A stretch of 64,000 nucleotides of DNA from Kaistia granuli DSM 23481 (lineage in GTDB: Bacteria > Pseudomonadota > Alphaproteobacteria > Rhizobiales > Kaistiaceae): positions 310,001 through 374,000 of the forward strand of contig NZ_AQYH01000005.1 in the NCBI RefSeq assembly GCF_000380505.1. The letters are read 5' to 3'. The translations under genes were made by a program, and so were the position numbers. A model generated the notes under the pieces. That model was not told the origin of the DNA. It ran no database searches and was given only the letters and a program-made list of their open reading frames with translations. This document shows, piece by piece, positions 18,631 through 31,284 of this stretch; positions within the stretch are counted from its first letter, which is position 1, and the number at the start of each line of letters is the position of its first letter.

Positions 18631-19077
18631 ATGTCTCGTTCGCCTGCCGGCAGCTTCGCCGGCGACGTTTCGGCCGATGAGGCTTGGGAAGGTCTCTCCA
18701 GTGAGCCGCAGTCGATGCTGATCGACGTGCGGACCCGGGCCGAGTGGGCTTATGTCGGCATTGTCGATCTGAGCGCGATCGGCAAGGAGACGCTTCTGGT
18801 CGAGTGGCAGAGCTACCCGACGATGGCGGTCAATGCCGACTTCGCCGAGGTACTCGCAGCCGAGCTCGATCGGCGCGGCGTCGCTCGTGAGACGGCCCTG
18901 TATTTTCTGTGCCGGTCCGGCGCGCGCAGCCTCGCGGCAGCGAACGCCCTGGCCGATGCCGGTTTCGACCGGTGCTTCAACATTGCCGGCGGCTTCGAAG
19001 GGCCGCTGGACGAGGGCCGACATCGTGGTTCCGTGGATGGCTGGAAAGCCGCGGGACTGCCTTGGGTCCAATCATGA
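18631..19077 (+). CDS. Rhodanese-domain protein
   Basis: 148 residues, a single rhodanese domain: LIDVRTRAEWAYVG near residue 30, active loop CRSGAR at about 95, and NIAGGFEG near 120. It has no signal peptide or membrane helix, so it is likely a cytoplasmic sulfurtransferase. The gene ends only 31 bp before dnaA and may share its transcript. Rhodanese beside dnaA is not the usual partner, though it may be conserved in relatives. Confidence 0.88.
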   Translation: MSRSPAGSFAGDVSADEAWEGLSSEPQSMLIDVRTRAEWAYVGIVDLSAIGKETLLVEWQSYPTMAVNADFAEVLAAELDRRGVARETALYFLCRSGARSLAAANALADAGFDRCFNIAGGFEGPLDEGRHRGSVDGWKAAGLPWVQS

Positions 19078-19108
19078 TTAGATGCCAATCGTTACGAGAG
19101 GGGCTCAG

Positions 19109-20629
19109 ATGCGCGACGACAGGACAGGCGAATTCGGATCCGGGGCTTCGGCTCTGCGGACTATCGCCGTCAATGAGGATCTGCCGATGAGCGGGCGCGC
19201 GGATGCGGTATTGTGGGAGCGTGTCAAGACGCGGCTTCGGACCGAACTGGGTGAGGACGTCTTCTCGAGCTGGTTCGCGCGGGTTGAGTTCGAAAGCTCC
19301 GATGGCGCCTCCGTCAATCTGTCGGTGCCGACCCGGTTCCTGAAATCCTGGATCCAGGCGCATTATTTCGACCGGCTGCTCGGCCTGTGGGCCGCCGAGG
19401 TCGACAGCGTCCGCCGGGTCGAGCTGATCGTGCGCGGCGCCGTCCGGGCCCGTCCGGCGGTCAAGGTCGAGAAGCCGGTCGCCGCCGCCCAGGCTTCGTC
19501 GCCCGCCCCGACCTTCATTCCCGCCGCCAGCGCCGCTCCGATCGTCGTCGCCGCCGGCCCCGTCCGTTCCGAGCCCGATGGCGCCGGTTCGCCCGTCGAT
19601 CCGCGCTTCACCTTCGATACCTTCTGCGAGGGTGGCGCCAATCGCGTCGCCTATGCCGCAGCGCGCGCCGTGGCCGAGACCCCCGCCGGCCGGCCGACGC
19701 CCTATAATCCCCTCTACCTTCATGCCGGCGTCGGCCGCGGCAAGACGCATCTGCTGCATGCCGTCGCCCAGGCGGCTCGCCGCGCCGATCCGAGCCGCAA
19801 GGTCGTCTACCTGACCGCCGAGCACTTCATGTTCCGTTTCGTCGCGGCGCTGAAGAACCAGTCGGCGATCGCTTTCAAGGAAAACCTGCGCGAGATCGAC
19901 CTGCTTCTGATCGACGACCTGCAGTTCCTGCAGGGCAAGTCCGTGCAGCAGGAATTCTGCCACATGCTGAACGCGCTGATCGACGGCGCCCGGCAGGTGG
20001 TGGTGGCGGCCGACCGGCCGGCGGCCGAGCTGGAGACGCTCGACGAGCGCGTCCGTTCGCGCCTGCGTGGCGGCGTCGCCTTCGAGATCGGCTCGCCGGA
20101 TCTGGATCTGCGGCGCGATATACTGAAGTCACGCTATGCGATCGCGCAGTCGCAGAACCCGGGCGTCGACGTTCCCGAGACCGTCATCGAATATGTCGCC
20201 CAGTCGGTGGTTTCGAACGGCCGCGACCTCGAAGGCGCGCTGAACCGCCTGGTGGCGCAGTGGCAGTTCACCAACCAGCCCGTCACGATGAATTCGGCCG
20301 AGATCACGCTGCGCGATCTCGTCGGCGCGCATGAACCGCGCCGGGTCAAGATCGAGGACATCCAGAAGGTCGTCTCGCGCCACTACAACGTCTCGAAGGC
20401 GGACCTGCTGTCGAGCCGCCGCACCCGCACCATCGTGCGGCCGCGCCAGATCGCCATGTATCTGTCGAAGACGCTGACGCCGCGCTCGCTGCCCGAAATC
20501 GGCCGTCGCTTCGGCGGTCGCGACCACACCACGGTGCTGCATGCCGTCCGCAAGGTCGAGGAGATGATGCAGGGCGACCAGCATCTGGCGGAAGAGATCG
20601 AATTGCTGAAGCGTATGATCGACGAATAG
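19109..20629 (+). CDS. dnaA: Chromosomal replication initiator protein DnaA
   Basis: 506 residues. Domain I (~25-110, [25 protein letters not shown]), a linker rich in Ala/Pro (~120-165), AAA+ domain with Walker [13 protein letters not shown], Walker [13 protein letters not shown], and domain IV with the box-binding signature [16 protein letters not shown]. It unwinds oriC as an ATP filament. ATG at 19109 follows GAGAGGGGC; a longer start at 19082 and a shorter one at 19187 are less likely. A GC-rich hairpin follows the gene. Confidence 0.97.
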   Translation: MRDDRTGEFGSGASALRTIAVNEDLPMSGRADAVLWERVKTRLRTELGEDVFSSWFARVEFESSDGASVNLSVPTRFLKSWIQAHYFDRLLGLWAAEVDSVRRVELIVRGAVRARPAVKVEKPVAAAQASSPAPTFIPAASAAPIVVAAGPVRSEPDGAGSPVDPRFTFDTFCEGGANRVAYAAARAVAETPAGRPTPYNPLYLHAGVGRGKTHLLHAVAQAARRADPSRKVVYLTAEHFMFRFVAALKNQSAIAFKENLREIDLLLIDDLQFLQGKSVQQEFCHMLNALIDGARQVVVAADRPAAELETLDERVRSRLRGGVAFEIGSPDLDLRRDILKSRYAIAQSQNPGVDVPETVIEYVAQSVVSNGRDLEGALNRLVAQWQFTNQPVTMNSAEITLRDLVGAHEPRRVKIEDIQKVVSRHYNVSKADLLSSRRTRTIVRPRQIAMYLSKTLTPRSLPEIGRRFGGRDHTTVLHAVRKVEEMMQGDQHLAEEIELLKRMIDE

Positions 20630-20641
20630 TCGATCGCGCGG

Positions 20642-20664
20642 GCCGGCGGGGCCTCTCCGCCGGC
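20642..20664 (+). terminator. GC-rich hairpin after dnaA
   Basis: Stem GCCGGCGG / CCGCCGGC, loop of 7 nt, no T-run (CTCTTCG follows). It lies 12 bp after dnaA, 160 bp before dnaN, and may be a weak terminator or an attenuator between them. Confidence 0.45.
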
Positions 20665-20825
20665 TCTTCGCATTCCGGCCCGCCCGGATGCATTTGTTCG
20701 CGGGCGAGGGCCTTGCGTTCCGGGCCGGAACAAGCCAATTTCCACGGTCCGTACCGGACGCTGCGTCCGGCCTCTGTCGGCGCCGCGCCATCCGCGCGGC
20801 TTTTCTGTCAAGGTTCCTGCGTTTC

Positions 20826-21947
20826 ATGAGAGCGACCCTCGAGCGATCCAATCTCCTGAAGTCCCTCAATCACGTGCATCGCGTGGTCGAACGACGGAAC
20901 ACGATCCCGATCCTCTCCAACGTCCTGATCCGGGCAACCGGCTCGGAGCTGACGCTGAAGGCGACGGATCTCGATCTCGAGATTCTCGAGACGATCGCCG
21001 CCGATGTCGGCCGTCCCGGCGCGACGACGGTCCCCGCCCACATGCTCTACGACATCGTCCGCAAATTGCCGGACGGTTCGGAAGTGGCGCTGGAGACCTC
21101 GGCCGACGGCCAGACGCTGACGGTCCGCTCGGGCCGTTCGAATTTCTCGCTGCAGATGCTGCCGGAAACGGACTTTCCGGATCTGACCACGGGCGAGTTC
21201 CCGATTCGCTTCGAAATGCCGGCCTCAGCCTTCAAGACGCTGATCGACCGCACCCAGTTCGCGATCTCGACGGAAGAGACGCGCTATTATCTGAATGGCA
21301 TCTATCTGCACACGCCGACGATCGAGGGCCGCACCGTGCTGCGCGCCGTCGCCACCGACGGCCATCGCCTGGCCAGGGCGCAGACCAATGCGCCGGCCGG
21401 CTCCGAGGGCATGCCGGGCATCATCGTGCCGCGCAAGGCGGTCGGCGAGATCCAGAAGCTGCTCGAAAGCTCGGAAGAGACGGCGACGATTGAACTGTCG
21501 GAGACGAAGATCCGCGTCTCGTTCGGCGGCGTCATCCTGACCTCGAAGCTGATCGACGGCACCTTCCCGGACTATGCCCGCGTCATCCCGCAGGGCAACG
21601 ACAAGCTGCTCAAGGTCGATCGCGGCACCTTCTCGAACGCCGTCGACCGCGTCTCGACCATCGCCAGCGAGCGTGGCCGCGCCGTCAAGCTGTCGCTCTC
21701 CTCGGAAGGCCGGCTGGCGCTTACCGTCAACAATCCGGATTCCGGTTCGGCGACGGAAGAGCTCGATGTCGATTACCAGGCCGATCCGATCGATATCGGC
21801 TTCAATTCGAAATATCTGCTCGATATCGCCGGCCAGCTGAAGACCGGTACGGCGCTGTTCAAGCTGGCCGATCCCGGCTCGCCGACGCTGATCCAGGATG
21901 ACGGCGACGAGGACGCGCTCTACGTCCTGATGCCGATGCGCGTGTGA
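20826..21947 (+). CDS. dnaN: DNA polymerase III subunit beta (sliding clamp)
   Basis: 373 residues with three clamp domains. It starts MRATLERSNLLKSLNHVHRV and ends with the typical DEDALYVLMPMRV. The dimer ring tethers polymerase III to DNA. The ATG at 20826 is the family start; a long in-frame extension (from 20688) has no clamp similarity. The ribosome site is weak (GGTTCC). It overlaps recF by 4 bp (GTGA), indicating coupled translation. Confidence 0.97.
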   Translation: MRATLERSNLLKSLNHVHRVVERRNTIPILSNVLIRATGSELTLKATDLDLEILETIAADVGRPGATTVPAHMLYDIVRKLPDGSEVALETSADGQTLTVRSGRSNFSLQMLPETDFPDLTTGEFPIRFEMPASAFKTLIDRTQFAISTEETRYYLNGIYLHTPTIEGRTVLRAVATDGHRLARAQTNAPAGSEGMPGIIVPRKAVGEIQKLLESSEETATIELSETKIRVSFGGVILTSKLIDGTFPDYARVIPQGNDKLLKVDRGTFSNAVDRVSTIASERGRAVKLSLSSEGRLALTVNNPDSGSATEELDVDYQADPIDIGFNSKYLLDIAGQLKTGTALFKLADPGSPTLIQDDGDEDALYVLMPMRV

Positions 21948-23107
21948 GCCACGGCCCCGACGCCGGTCAGCCGCGCATCACGCGGCTGACGCTGGCGGAT
22001 TTCCGCTCCTATGTCCGCCTTGACGTGTCGTTCACGCGTCGGCTCGTCGCGCTGTCGGGCGAGAATGGCGCCGGCAAGACCAATCTGCTCGAAGCGATCT
22101 CGCTGCTGTCGCCGGGGCGCGGCCTGCGCCGCGCCGACATGGCCGAGATGGCGCGGATCGGCGGCAATGGCGGCTTCGTCGTCGCTGTCGATCTCGACAC
22201 GGCGAACGGTCCCGTCCGCCTCGGCACCGCGCTTGACGGGCAACCGCCCTCGCGCCGCTGCCGCATCGACGGCGCGCCGGTTTCCTCCGCCACGGCGTTC
22301 GCCGAATATTTGCGCATCGTCTGGCTGACGCCGGCGCTCGACGGGCTGTTCACCGGCCCGGCCGGCGACCGTCGCCGCTTCCTCGACCGGCTGGTGCTCG
22401 CCGTCGACGCGACGCATGGCAGCCGCGTCAATGCGTTCGAGAAGGCCGTGCGCGGCCGCAACCGGCTGCTCGAGGAGCCGTCGCCGGATCGTGCCTGGCT
22501 CGACGGCCTCGAGGCCGAGATCGCCGAGATCGGTGTCGCCGTCGCCGCCGCCCGCAAGGAGACGGCCGAGCGGCTCGCAGGCCTGATCGCCGAGGAACGC
22601 GACGACGCTTCGCCCTTTCCCTTCGCCGTGCTGGCGCTCGAGGGCGATGTCGAAGGCTGGATCGGCGACGGGTCGGCGGTCGAGGCGGAGGATCGCTATC
22701 GCGCAGCCCTTCGCAATGGCCGCGCTCGCGACCGCGCCGCCGGGCGGACCCTTGTCGGTCCGCAGGCGAGCGACCTCGTCGTCCGCCATGGACCGAAGGA
22801 TGTTCCGGCAGGCCGGGCCTCGACCGGCGAGCAGAAGGCGCTTCTCGTCGGCATCGTGCTGGCGCATGCCCGCCTTGTCGCGCGGATGAGCGGACTGGCG
22901 CCGATCGTGCTTCTCGACGAGATCGCCGCCCATCTCGACCAGCGCCGGCGCGCCGCCCTGTTCGAGGCGCTCGACCGGCTCGGCAGCCAGATTTTCATGA
23001 CGGGAGCGGACCCGGCGCTCTTCGCCGAATTGCCGCAATCCGGAGAGATCTTCACCGTGACGCACGGACGCGTCGAGCCGATGCCGCAGCAGGAAACAGG
23101 ATCATGA
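21944..23107 (+). CDS. recF: DNA replication and repair protein RecF
   Basis: 387 residues. SMC-like ATPase: ITRLTLADFRSYVRLDV, Walker A SGENGAGKTNLLEAI (~residue 40), signature GRASTGEQKALL and Walker B IVLLDEIAAHLD near the C-terminus. It loads RecA at gaps with RecO and RecR. The start is a GTG overlapping the dnaN stop (GTGA), and the stop overlaps the next gene (ATGA). Confidence 0.96.
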   Translation: MSHGPDAGQPRITRLTLADFRSYVRLDVSFTRRLVALSGENGAGKTNLLEAISLLSPGRGLRRADMAEMARIGGNGGFVVAVDLDTANGPVRLGTALDGQPPSRRCRIDGAPVSSATAFAEYLRIVWLTPALDGLFTGPAGDRRRFLDRLVLAVDATHGSRVNAFEKAVRGRNRLLEEPSPDRAWLDGLEAEIAEIGVAVAAARKETAERLAGLIAEERDDASPFPFAVLALEGDVEGWIGDGSAVEAEDRYRAALRNGRARDRAAGRTLVGPQASDLVVRHGPKDVPAGRASTGEQKALLVGIVLAHARLVARMSGLAPIVLLDEIAAHLDQRRRAALFEALDRLGSQIFMTGADPALFAELPQSGEIFTVTHGRVEPMPQQETGS

Positions 23108-23727
23108 CGGGTTTGTCGATTTCGGGCCTGGCGCTCTTCGCCGCCGCGCTGGCGGTTGCCGCCTTCGCGCCCGGTCCCGGCATCGCGGCGATCGTCGCGC
23201 GCGTGCTCGGTCGCGGCCGTCCCGGCGCCATCGCGTTTACCGCCGGCATGGCGATGGGCGACATCGTCTGGCTGGCGCTCGCCGTCCTCGGCCTCGCCGT
23301 CGTCGCGCAGACCTTCCACGAGGTGTTCGCGCTGATCAAATATGCCGGCGCCGCCTATCTGCTGTTCATCGCCTGGAAGATGTGGAAGGCCCCGGTCGCG
23401 GCGCCGGACCTTGCCCCCGTCACGGCGCGCGAAAGCCAGGTGAAGCTGTTCTTCGCCGGTCTCGCCGTCTGCCTCGGCAACCCGAAGACGATGGTGTTCT
23501 ATCTGGCGCTGTTGCCCTCGATCCTCGACATCACCCGCATCGACGCGCTCGCCTTCCTGGAACTGACGACGGTCACGCTGACGGTGGTCGGATTGGTGTT
23601 CGCTTTCTATGTCGGCGTGACCCTGCGTGCCCGCCGGCTGATCACCAGCCCGAAGGCGGTTCGCCTGGTCAACCGTGGCAGCAGCGTCGTCATGGCGGGT
23701 GCCGCGGTGGCGATCGCCACCCGCTGA
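23104..23727 (+). CDS. LysE-family translocator
   Basis: 207 residues, six hydrophobic helices with the LysE/RhtB signature (FAPGPGIAAIVARVLGRGRP near residue 20, LFFAGLAVCLGNPKTMVFYLALLP around 115). Members export amino acids or homoserine-like compounds. The ATG overlaps the recF stop by 4 bp, so it is translated with recF, though no functional link is known. Confidence 0.9.
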   Translation: MTGLSISGLALFAAALAVAAFAPGPGIAAIVARVLGRGRPGAIAFTAGMAMGDIVWLALAVLGLAVVAQTFHEVFALIKYAGAAYLLFIAWKMWKAPVAAPDLAPVTARESQVKLFFAGLAVCLGNPKTMVFYLALLPSILDITRIDALAFLELTTVTLTVVGLVFAFYVGVTLRARRLITSPKAVRLVNRGSSVVMAGAAVAIATR

Positions 23728-23834
23728 ACCGTCGTCGGCGCTGACGGATCGACGCGGCCCGGGTTTCGGGCGTGTCACACGGCCGGCGAGCGGCTAGCAT
23801 CCGGGCGATAACGAATCACTTTCCCGGATGCTCC

Positions 23835-25640
23835 ATGCCGCTATCGCGCGCCCGCGCAGCCTTGAAGACCGTCTTCGGCTATGATGATTTCCGCCCCGGC
23901 CAGGACGAGGTCATCGCGGCGGTGATGAGCGGCGAGCCCGTGCTCGCGGTGATGCCGACCGGTTCCGGCAAGTCGATGTGCTACCAGCTGCCGGCAATCG
24001 TCGATGGTGGGCTGACCGTCGTCGTCTCGCCGCTGATCGCGTTGATGCGCGACCAGGTGCAGCAGATGCAGCATGTCGGCGTCGCCGCGGCGACGTTGAA
24101 CTCCAGCAATGGCGATGACGCCAATCGCGAGACGCTGCGCCGACTGCGCGCCGGTGAGATCAGGCTGCTGTTCGTCTCGCCCGAACGTCTGGCCGGCGAC
24201 GGGCTGGTCTCGCTGCTCGCCGCCTGCGACGTCCGTCGCCTCGCGATCGACGAGGCGCATTGCGTCTCGCAATGGGGTCATGACTTCCGCCCCGAATACC
24301 GCCAGCTCGCCTCGGTGCGCGAAGCGCTCGGCGGCGTCCAGGTGGTGGCGCTGACGGCAACCGCCGACCAGGCGACCCGCAACGATATCGCCACCCAGCT
24401 CTTCGCCTCGCCGCCCCGCGTCGTCGTGCACTCCTTCGACCGGCCGAACATCCATCTGCGCTTCGAGGCGAAGGACCGGCCGCGCACGCAGATCGCCGAC
24501 TTCCTCGCCCGCCATAAGGGCGGCAGCGGCATCATCTACGCCTCGTCGCGCGACAAGACCGAGAAGCTGTCGGAGTGGCTGGTCGGCAAGGGCATCCGCT
24601 CGGTGCCCTATCACGCCGGTCTCGACGCCGAGACGCGCTCGAAGCATCAGGACATCTTCCTGCAGGAGGACGGCGTCGTCGTCGTCGCCACCGTCGCCTT
24701 CGGCATGGGCATCAACAAGCCGGACGTCCGTTTCGTCATCCATGCCGACATGCCGGCCGGGGTCGAGGCCTATTACCAGGAGATCGGCCGCGCCGGGCGC
24801 GATGGCCTGCCGGCCGACACGCTGACGCTCTACGGCCTCGACGACATGGCCTTCCGCCGTCGCCAGATCGACGAGAAGGCGATCGGCGAGGCGCAGCGCC
24901 GGGTCGAGAAGAAGCGGCTCGCCGCCATGACGGATCTGGCGGAATCGGCGACCTGCCGGCGCCAGGCGCTGCTCGCCTATTTCGGCGAACAGCGTGGCCC
25001 CTGCGGCCATTGCGATCTCTGCCAGGGCGGCGCCGAACTGGTCGACGCGACGATCGATGCGCAGAAGGTGCTGTCGGCCGTGGTGCGCACCGGCCAGCGC
25101 TATGGCGCGGCGCATCTCGTCGACGTCTTGCGCGGCGAGGCGACCGACGCCGTGCAGCGCCAGGGCCATGACCGGATCAAGACCTTCGGCGTCGGTTCGG
25201 AGCGGAGCGCCCATGTCTGGCGCACGCTGGTGCGGCAGCTCTTCGCCGCCGGGGCGCTCGCCGAGGCGAGTGAGGAGCATGGCGGTTTCCGCATCACGCC
25301 GGAAGGCGAGGCCGTGCTGTTCGGCCATGAGAAGATCGCGCTGCGCTCGATCCGCGAGGCAGCGCCCAAGCGCAGCCGGCGTGCCGAGAAGGATGACCGC
25401 GCAGATGGTCTCGACGAGGCGACGGCGACGATGTTCGAGCAGTTGCGGGCGCTGCGCCGCGAGATCGCCCGCGACGAGGGCGTGCCGGCCTACATGGTCT
25501 TCCCGGACCGCACGCTGATCGAGATGGCCGAGGCGATGCCCGGCACGCTCGACGAGATGCGCGGCGTGCAGGGCGTCGGCGAGCGCAAGCTCAGCCTCTA
25601 CGGTGAAGCCTTCCTCGAGGCGCTGCATTCGTCACGGTGA
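23835..25640 (+). CDS. recQ: ATP-dependent DNA helicase RecQ
   Basis: 601 residues. Walker [20 protein letters not shown] motif [18 protein letters not shown], helicase motif VI with [12 protein letters not shown], the RQC zinc cysteines ([11 protein letters not shown] through CGHCDLC, ~370-395), winged helix, and a C-terminal HRDC domain (from ~520). It unwinds recombination and stalled-fork structures 3'-5'. The frame is open upstream to 23772, but ATG 23835 starts the conserved [10 protein letters not shown] region. It overlaps the convergent DedA gene by 9 bp. Confidence 0.95.
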   Translation: MPLSRARAALKTVFGYDDFRPGQDEVIAAVMSGEPVLAVMPTGSGKSMCYQLPAIVDGGLTVVVSPLIALMRDQVQQMQHVGVAAATLNSSNGDDANRETLRRLRAGEIRLLFVSPERLAGDGLVSLLAACDVRRLAIDEAHCVSQWGHDFRPEYRQLASVREALGGVQVVALTATADQATRNDIATQLFASPPRVVVHSFDRPNIHLRFEAKDRPRTQIADFLARHKGGSGIIYASSRDKTEKLSEWLVGKGIRSVPYHAGLDAETRSKHQDIFLQEDGVVVVATVAFGMGINKPDVRFVIHADMPAGVEAYYQEIGRAGRDGLPADTLTLYGLDDMAFRRRQIDEKAIGEAQRRVEKKRLAAMTDLAESATCRRQALLAYFGEQRGPCGHCDLCQGGAELVDATIDAQKVLSAVVRTGQRYGAAHLVDVLRGEATDAVQRQGHDRIKTFGVGSERSAHVWRTLVRQLFAAGALAEASEEHGGFRITPEGEAVLFGHEKIALRSIREAAPKRSRRAEKDDRADGLDEATATMFEQLRALRREIARDEGVPAYMVFPDRTLIEMAEAMPGTLDEMRGVQGVGERKLSLYGEAFLEALHSSR

Positions 25641-26243
25641 CGGTCTTTCCCGCGGGTCCCGCCGGCTGACGGCGCGCGTCTGTCGCCGGATCAGCCCGGC
25701 CCTTGCCAGCCCGAACACGATCAGGACGCCGAGGCAGAGCGCCCCGGCGATGATCAACTTGTGGTCGTGATGCAATTTGCCGGTAACGCGCTCGATCGTC
25801 TGGCCGAACAGGTAGCCGGCCGTGGTGAACAGCGCCGCCCAGACGGCGGCGGAGGCGATGTTCAGGGCGGCATAGAGCGATGGCCTGACGCCGGCGACGC
25901 CGAGCGCGATCGGGCTGATCGTGCGGATGCCGTAGACGAAGCGGAAGCTCAGGATGAACAGCACCTGGTTGCGCTCGATGCGCTCCAGGACCTTGGCGAA
26001 GAGCGGTCGCCCGACCTGTCGCCGCACCATCCGGCTGCTCGCGAAATGGCGTCCGACATAGAACAGCAGCTGGTCGCCGGTGACCGACCCGGCAAAGGCG
26101 GCGAGAAAAACCGCATAGGGGTTCATCACGCCCTGATGGGCGAGGAAGCCGGCGGCGATCAGCACGCTCTCGCCCTCGATGATGACGCCGATATAGACGA
26201 CGATCAGCCCGTAGTGGACGAGGAAAGCATGAATGGCGTCCAT
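25632..26243 (-). CDS. DedA-family membrane protein
   Basis: 203 residues. DedA/SNARE-associated region: [35 protein letters not shown] and the conserved [19 protein letters not shown], with about five hydrophobic stretches and a basic tail. Members act as lipid-carrier (undecaprenyl phosphate or phospholipid) flippases in several bacteria. The ATG at 26243 has a weak site. Convergent with recQ. Confidence 0.9.
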   Translation of the reverse strand: MDAIHAFLVHYGLIVVYIGVIIEGESVLIAAGFLAHQGVMNPYAVFLAAFAGSVTGDQLLFYVGRHFASSRMVRRQVGRPLFAKVLERIERNQVLFILSFRFVYGIRTISPIALGVAGVRPSLYAALNIASAAVWAALFTTAGYLFGQTIERVTGKLHHDHKLIIAGALCLGVLIVFGLARAGLIRRQTRAVSRRDPRERPSP

Positions 26244-26451
26244 CGATCGGCGTTCCCTGACTCGGCCTCGGGAGGGCGGCCCTCACCATCCCGTCAAGCC
26301 GCGCGACATGCAAGCGGCGGCCGATAGCCGCGTGCGCGGCGAAGCCAAGGCAACCCTTCGTTTTCGCCACCGTTGCGCCGTCATTAAAGACTAGGTGTGA
26401 GGGTGCAATTTGCTTGTCGAAGCAATATATTAGCCTCTCGATTCGACTTTT

Positions 26452-26469
26452 CGCGCGCGTGCACGCGCG
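26452..26469 (+). promoter_or_regulatory. Alternating CG-rich tract in the gyrB leader
   Basis: CGCGCGCGTGCACGCGCG is an 18-bp run of strict pyrimidine-purine alternation, of which 16 bp (26454-26469) are a perfect palindrome. It ends 20 bp before the gyrB start. Such sequences readily adopt Z-DNA or a cruciform under negative supercoiling; a role in supercoil-responsive gyrB control is inference. Confidence 0.5.
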
Positions 26470-26489
26470 AAGCTTTCAAGGAAGCCTGA

Positions 26490-28919
<2,430 letters not shown>

Positions 28920-29070
28920 CCCGCGACGGTTGCAAGCGCGCCTGATCTCCCCGGGTGGCAGAACGGGCGGCGCGTGCTAAGCTCGGCCACCTAGGATGTC
29001 GCACTCCGGCGGCGCGCGCCCTGCGGGCTGCCGGTGATCAGTCAGACACAAAAATCAGGGATGAAACACT

Positions 29071-30501
29071 TTGCCGCAACTCGCTGATATTGGCGTGATG
29101 GGTCTCGCCGTGATGGGCGCGAACCTCGCCCGCAACGCCGCCCGCAAGGGCTTCGGCGTCGCCGTGTTCAACCGCAACGGCGCCCGCACCGACGAACTCA
29201 TCAACGAGCATGGCTCCGAAGGTCGTTTCACGCCGTCGAAGACGATCCCCGAATTCGTCGCCTCGATCGCCAAGCCGCGCGCCATCATCATCATGGTCAA
29301 GGCCGGCAAGCCGGTCGACGACGTGATCGAGGAACTGCTGCCGCATCTGGATGTCGGCGACATCATCATCGATGGCGGCAATTCGCTCTACACCGACACC
29401 AACCGGCGCTTCCACTACCTGAAGGACCGCGACATCAAGTTCATCGGCATGGGCGTGTCCGGTGGCGAGGAAGGCGCGCTCGAAGGTCCGAGCATGATGC
29501 CGGGCGGCACCCGCGAGGCCTATGCCCGCATCGAGCCGATCGTCACCAAGATGGCGGCGCAAGTCGATGGCGAGCCCTGCTGCACCTATATCGGCACCGA
29601 GGGCTCCGGCCACTACGTCAAGATGGTGCATAACGGCATCGAATATGCCGACATGCAGCTGATCACCGAAGCCTACGACCTGTTCAAGACGGTCTACGGC
29701 CTCGATGCGGGCGAGATCGCCGACATTTTCGCCGAATGGAACAAGGGCGAGCTCAACTCGTATCTGATCGAGATCACCGACGCCGTGCTGCGCAAGGTCG
29801 ACCAGACCGGCAAGCCGCTGGTCGATTCGATCGTCGACGAGGCGGAGCAGAAGGGCACCGGCCGCTGGACGGCGCAATCGGCGCTCGATCTCGGCGTGCC
29901 GCTGACCTCGATCACCGAGGCGGTGTTCGCCCGCGCGCTCTCGGGCCGTCGCGCCCAGCGCGCCGAGGCGGAGAAGCGCTTCCCCCATCCGGCCACGGCC
30001 AAGCGTACCATCACCCAGGCCGACATCGACGCGATCCGCGACGCGCTCTACGCCTCGAAGATCGTCGCCTACGCCCAGGGTTTCGAGCAGTTGCAGGTCG
30101 CGGCCGAGCAGTACGGCTGGGATCTGAAGCTCGGCGAGCTCGCCACGATCTGGCGCGGCGGCTGCATCATCCGTGCCCGCTTCCTGAACCGTATCCGCGA
30201 GGCCTACGATTCCGGCGCCACTGTCTCGAACCTGCTGCTCGAGGATTATTTCCACGACGCTGTCGTTCAGGCCGAGGCGAACTGGCGCAAGGTCGTCGGG
30301 CTGGCCATCGCCGAGGGCATCCCGGTTCCGGCCTTCTCGTCGTCGATCGCCTATTATGACGGCCTGCGCCGCGCCCGCGGCCCGGCCAACCTGCTGCAGG
30401 GCCTGCGCGACTATTTCGGCGCGCACACTTATGGCCGCCTCGACAAGCCCGGCAAGTTCCACACCCGCTGGAGCCAGGACGGATCCGAGATCCCGGCCTG
30501 A
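29071..30501 (+). CDS. gnd: 6-phosphogluconate dehydrogenase, decarboxylating
   Basis: 476 residues. N-terminal NADP Rossmann fold (GVMGLAVMGANLARNAA), motif IIDGGNSLYTDTNRR, catalytic helix GSGHYVKMVHNGIEYADMQ, and C-terminal all-helical domain ending in GRLDKPGKFHTRWSQDG. It makes ribulose 5-phosphate, NADPH and CO2 in the oxidative pentose phosphate pathway. Start is TTG at 29071 (PQLADIGVMGLAV), as an ATG at 29061 is out of frame. A weak hairpin follows. Confidence 0.95.
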   Translation: MPQLADIGVMGLAVMGANLARNAARKGFGVAVFNRNGARTDELINEHGSEGRFTPSKTIPEFVASIAKPRAIIIMVKAGKPVDDVIEELLPHLDVGDIIIDGGNSLYTDTNRRFHYLKDRDIKFIGMGVSGGEEGALEGPSMMPGGTREAYARIEPIVTKMAAQVDGEPCCTYIGTEGSGHYVKMVHNGIEYADMQLITEAYDLFKTVYGLDAGEIADIFAEWNKGELNSYLIEITDAVLRKVDQTGKPLVDSIVDEAEQKGTGRWTAQSALDLGVPLTSITEAVFARALSGRRAQRAEAEKRFPHPATAKRTITQADIDAIRDALYASKIVAYAQGFEQLQVAAEQYGWDLKLGELATIWRGGCIIRARFLNRIREAYDSGATVSNLLLEDYFHDAVVQAEANWRKVVGLAIAEGIPVPAFSSSIAYYDGLRRARGPANLLQGLRDYFGAHTYGRLDKPGKFHTRWSQDGSEIPA

Positions 30502-30705
30502 GCCGACGCTTCGCCGGCGTCGCTTTCCGGAGCGGTTCGCTCAGCAACAAAACGATACCGGCCCGCAATCCTGTGTTGCGGGTCGGCCCAAATCCCGGCG
30601 TATTCGCCCCCGATCCTGACGTAGCGGATCCATCTTGCGACCTTGCCGTTGCGCGACGGATCCATCGCCCCCACATGAGGTGGCGTGTTTGAACAGGCGG
30701 AGACG

Positions 30706-31104
30706 ATGACGACCTACCGGACCTTTACGATTTCGGGCCCCCGTGGTGCTTCCAGCTGGAAGGACAAGCTGAAACTTGCCGCGGCCTTGGCCGTCGGCGG
30801 CGCCGTGATGTTCGCCGCGCTGGTCGTTTCGCTGTCGATCGCCCTCGTGCTCATCCCGGTCCTCGGCATCGTCTATCTGTTCCGCCGGCGCATCCTGCGG
30901 GCGTTTCTCGCCCGCACCATGCCGCCCGGTGCCCAGCCCGGGCCGCAGCCGCGCCCGCAGGCCCGCAGCTACGAGACCGCGAGCCCGTTCGAAGAGCCGG
31001 GTCCGTTCCGTGCACAGCCCGGCAACCGCCCGAGTGACGGCGTGACGATCGAGACGGATTACCGGATCGTCGAGCCGAACGAGGATCGGACCGACCGTCG
31101 CTGA
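30706..31104 (+). CDS. Small membrane protein of unknown function
   Basis: 132 residues: a short soluble N-terminus (TYRTFTISGPRG), one or two adjacent hydrophobic helices at ~24-60 (ALAVGGAVMFAALVVSLSIA and LIPVLGIVYLF), a basic RRRILRAFLAR cluster, and a proline/glutamine-rich, probably disordered tail ending ETDYRIVEPNED. I do not recognise the family. The ATG at 30706 has GCGGAG upstream; an in-frame GTG at 30685 is less likely. No link to neighbours is evident. Confidence 0.7.
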   Translation: MTTYRTFTISGPRGASSWKDKLKLAAALAVGGAVMFAALVVSLSIALVLIPVLGIVYLFRRRILRAFLARTMPPGAQPGPQPRPQARSYETASPFEEPGPFRAQPGNRPSDGVTIETDYRIVEPNEDRTDRR

Positions 31105-31284
31105 GCGCGACGCCTGCCGATCGCGGCAGGATCGCTCGAATGTGATCAGCCCCCAGCGCGATACGCGATCTCGAGCCCGTTCGATCGGATAGACTTGTCC
31201 GGTCGTGCCGGGCTTTTTCGTGCCGCCTCGGGTCGACGGATCGTGGATCCGCGCGGCGGCCCGGCGCAGTCATGGGAGGATGCG

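Noticed and set aside
30429-30674. 81-codon frame on the minus strand after gnd
   Set aside because: Overlaps the gnd 3' end and hairpins, has no ribosome site or recognisable motif.
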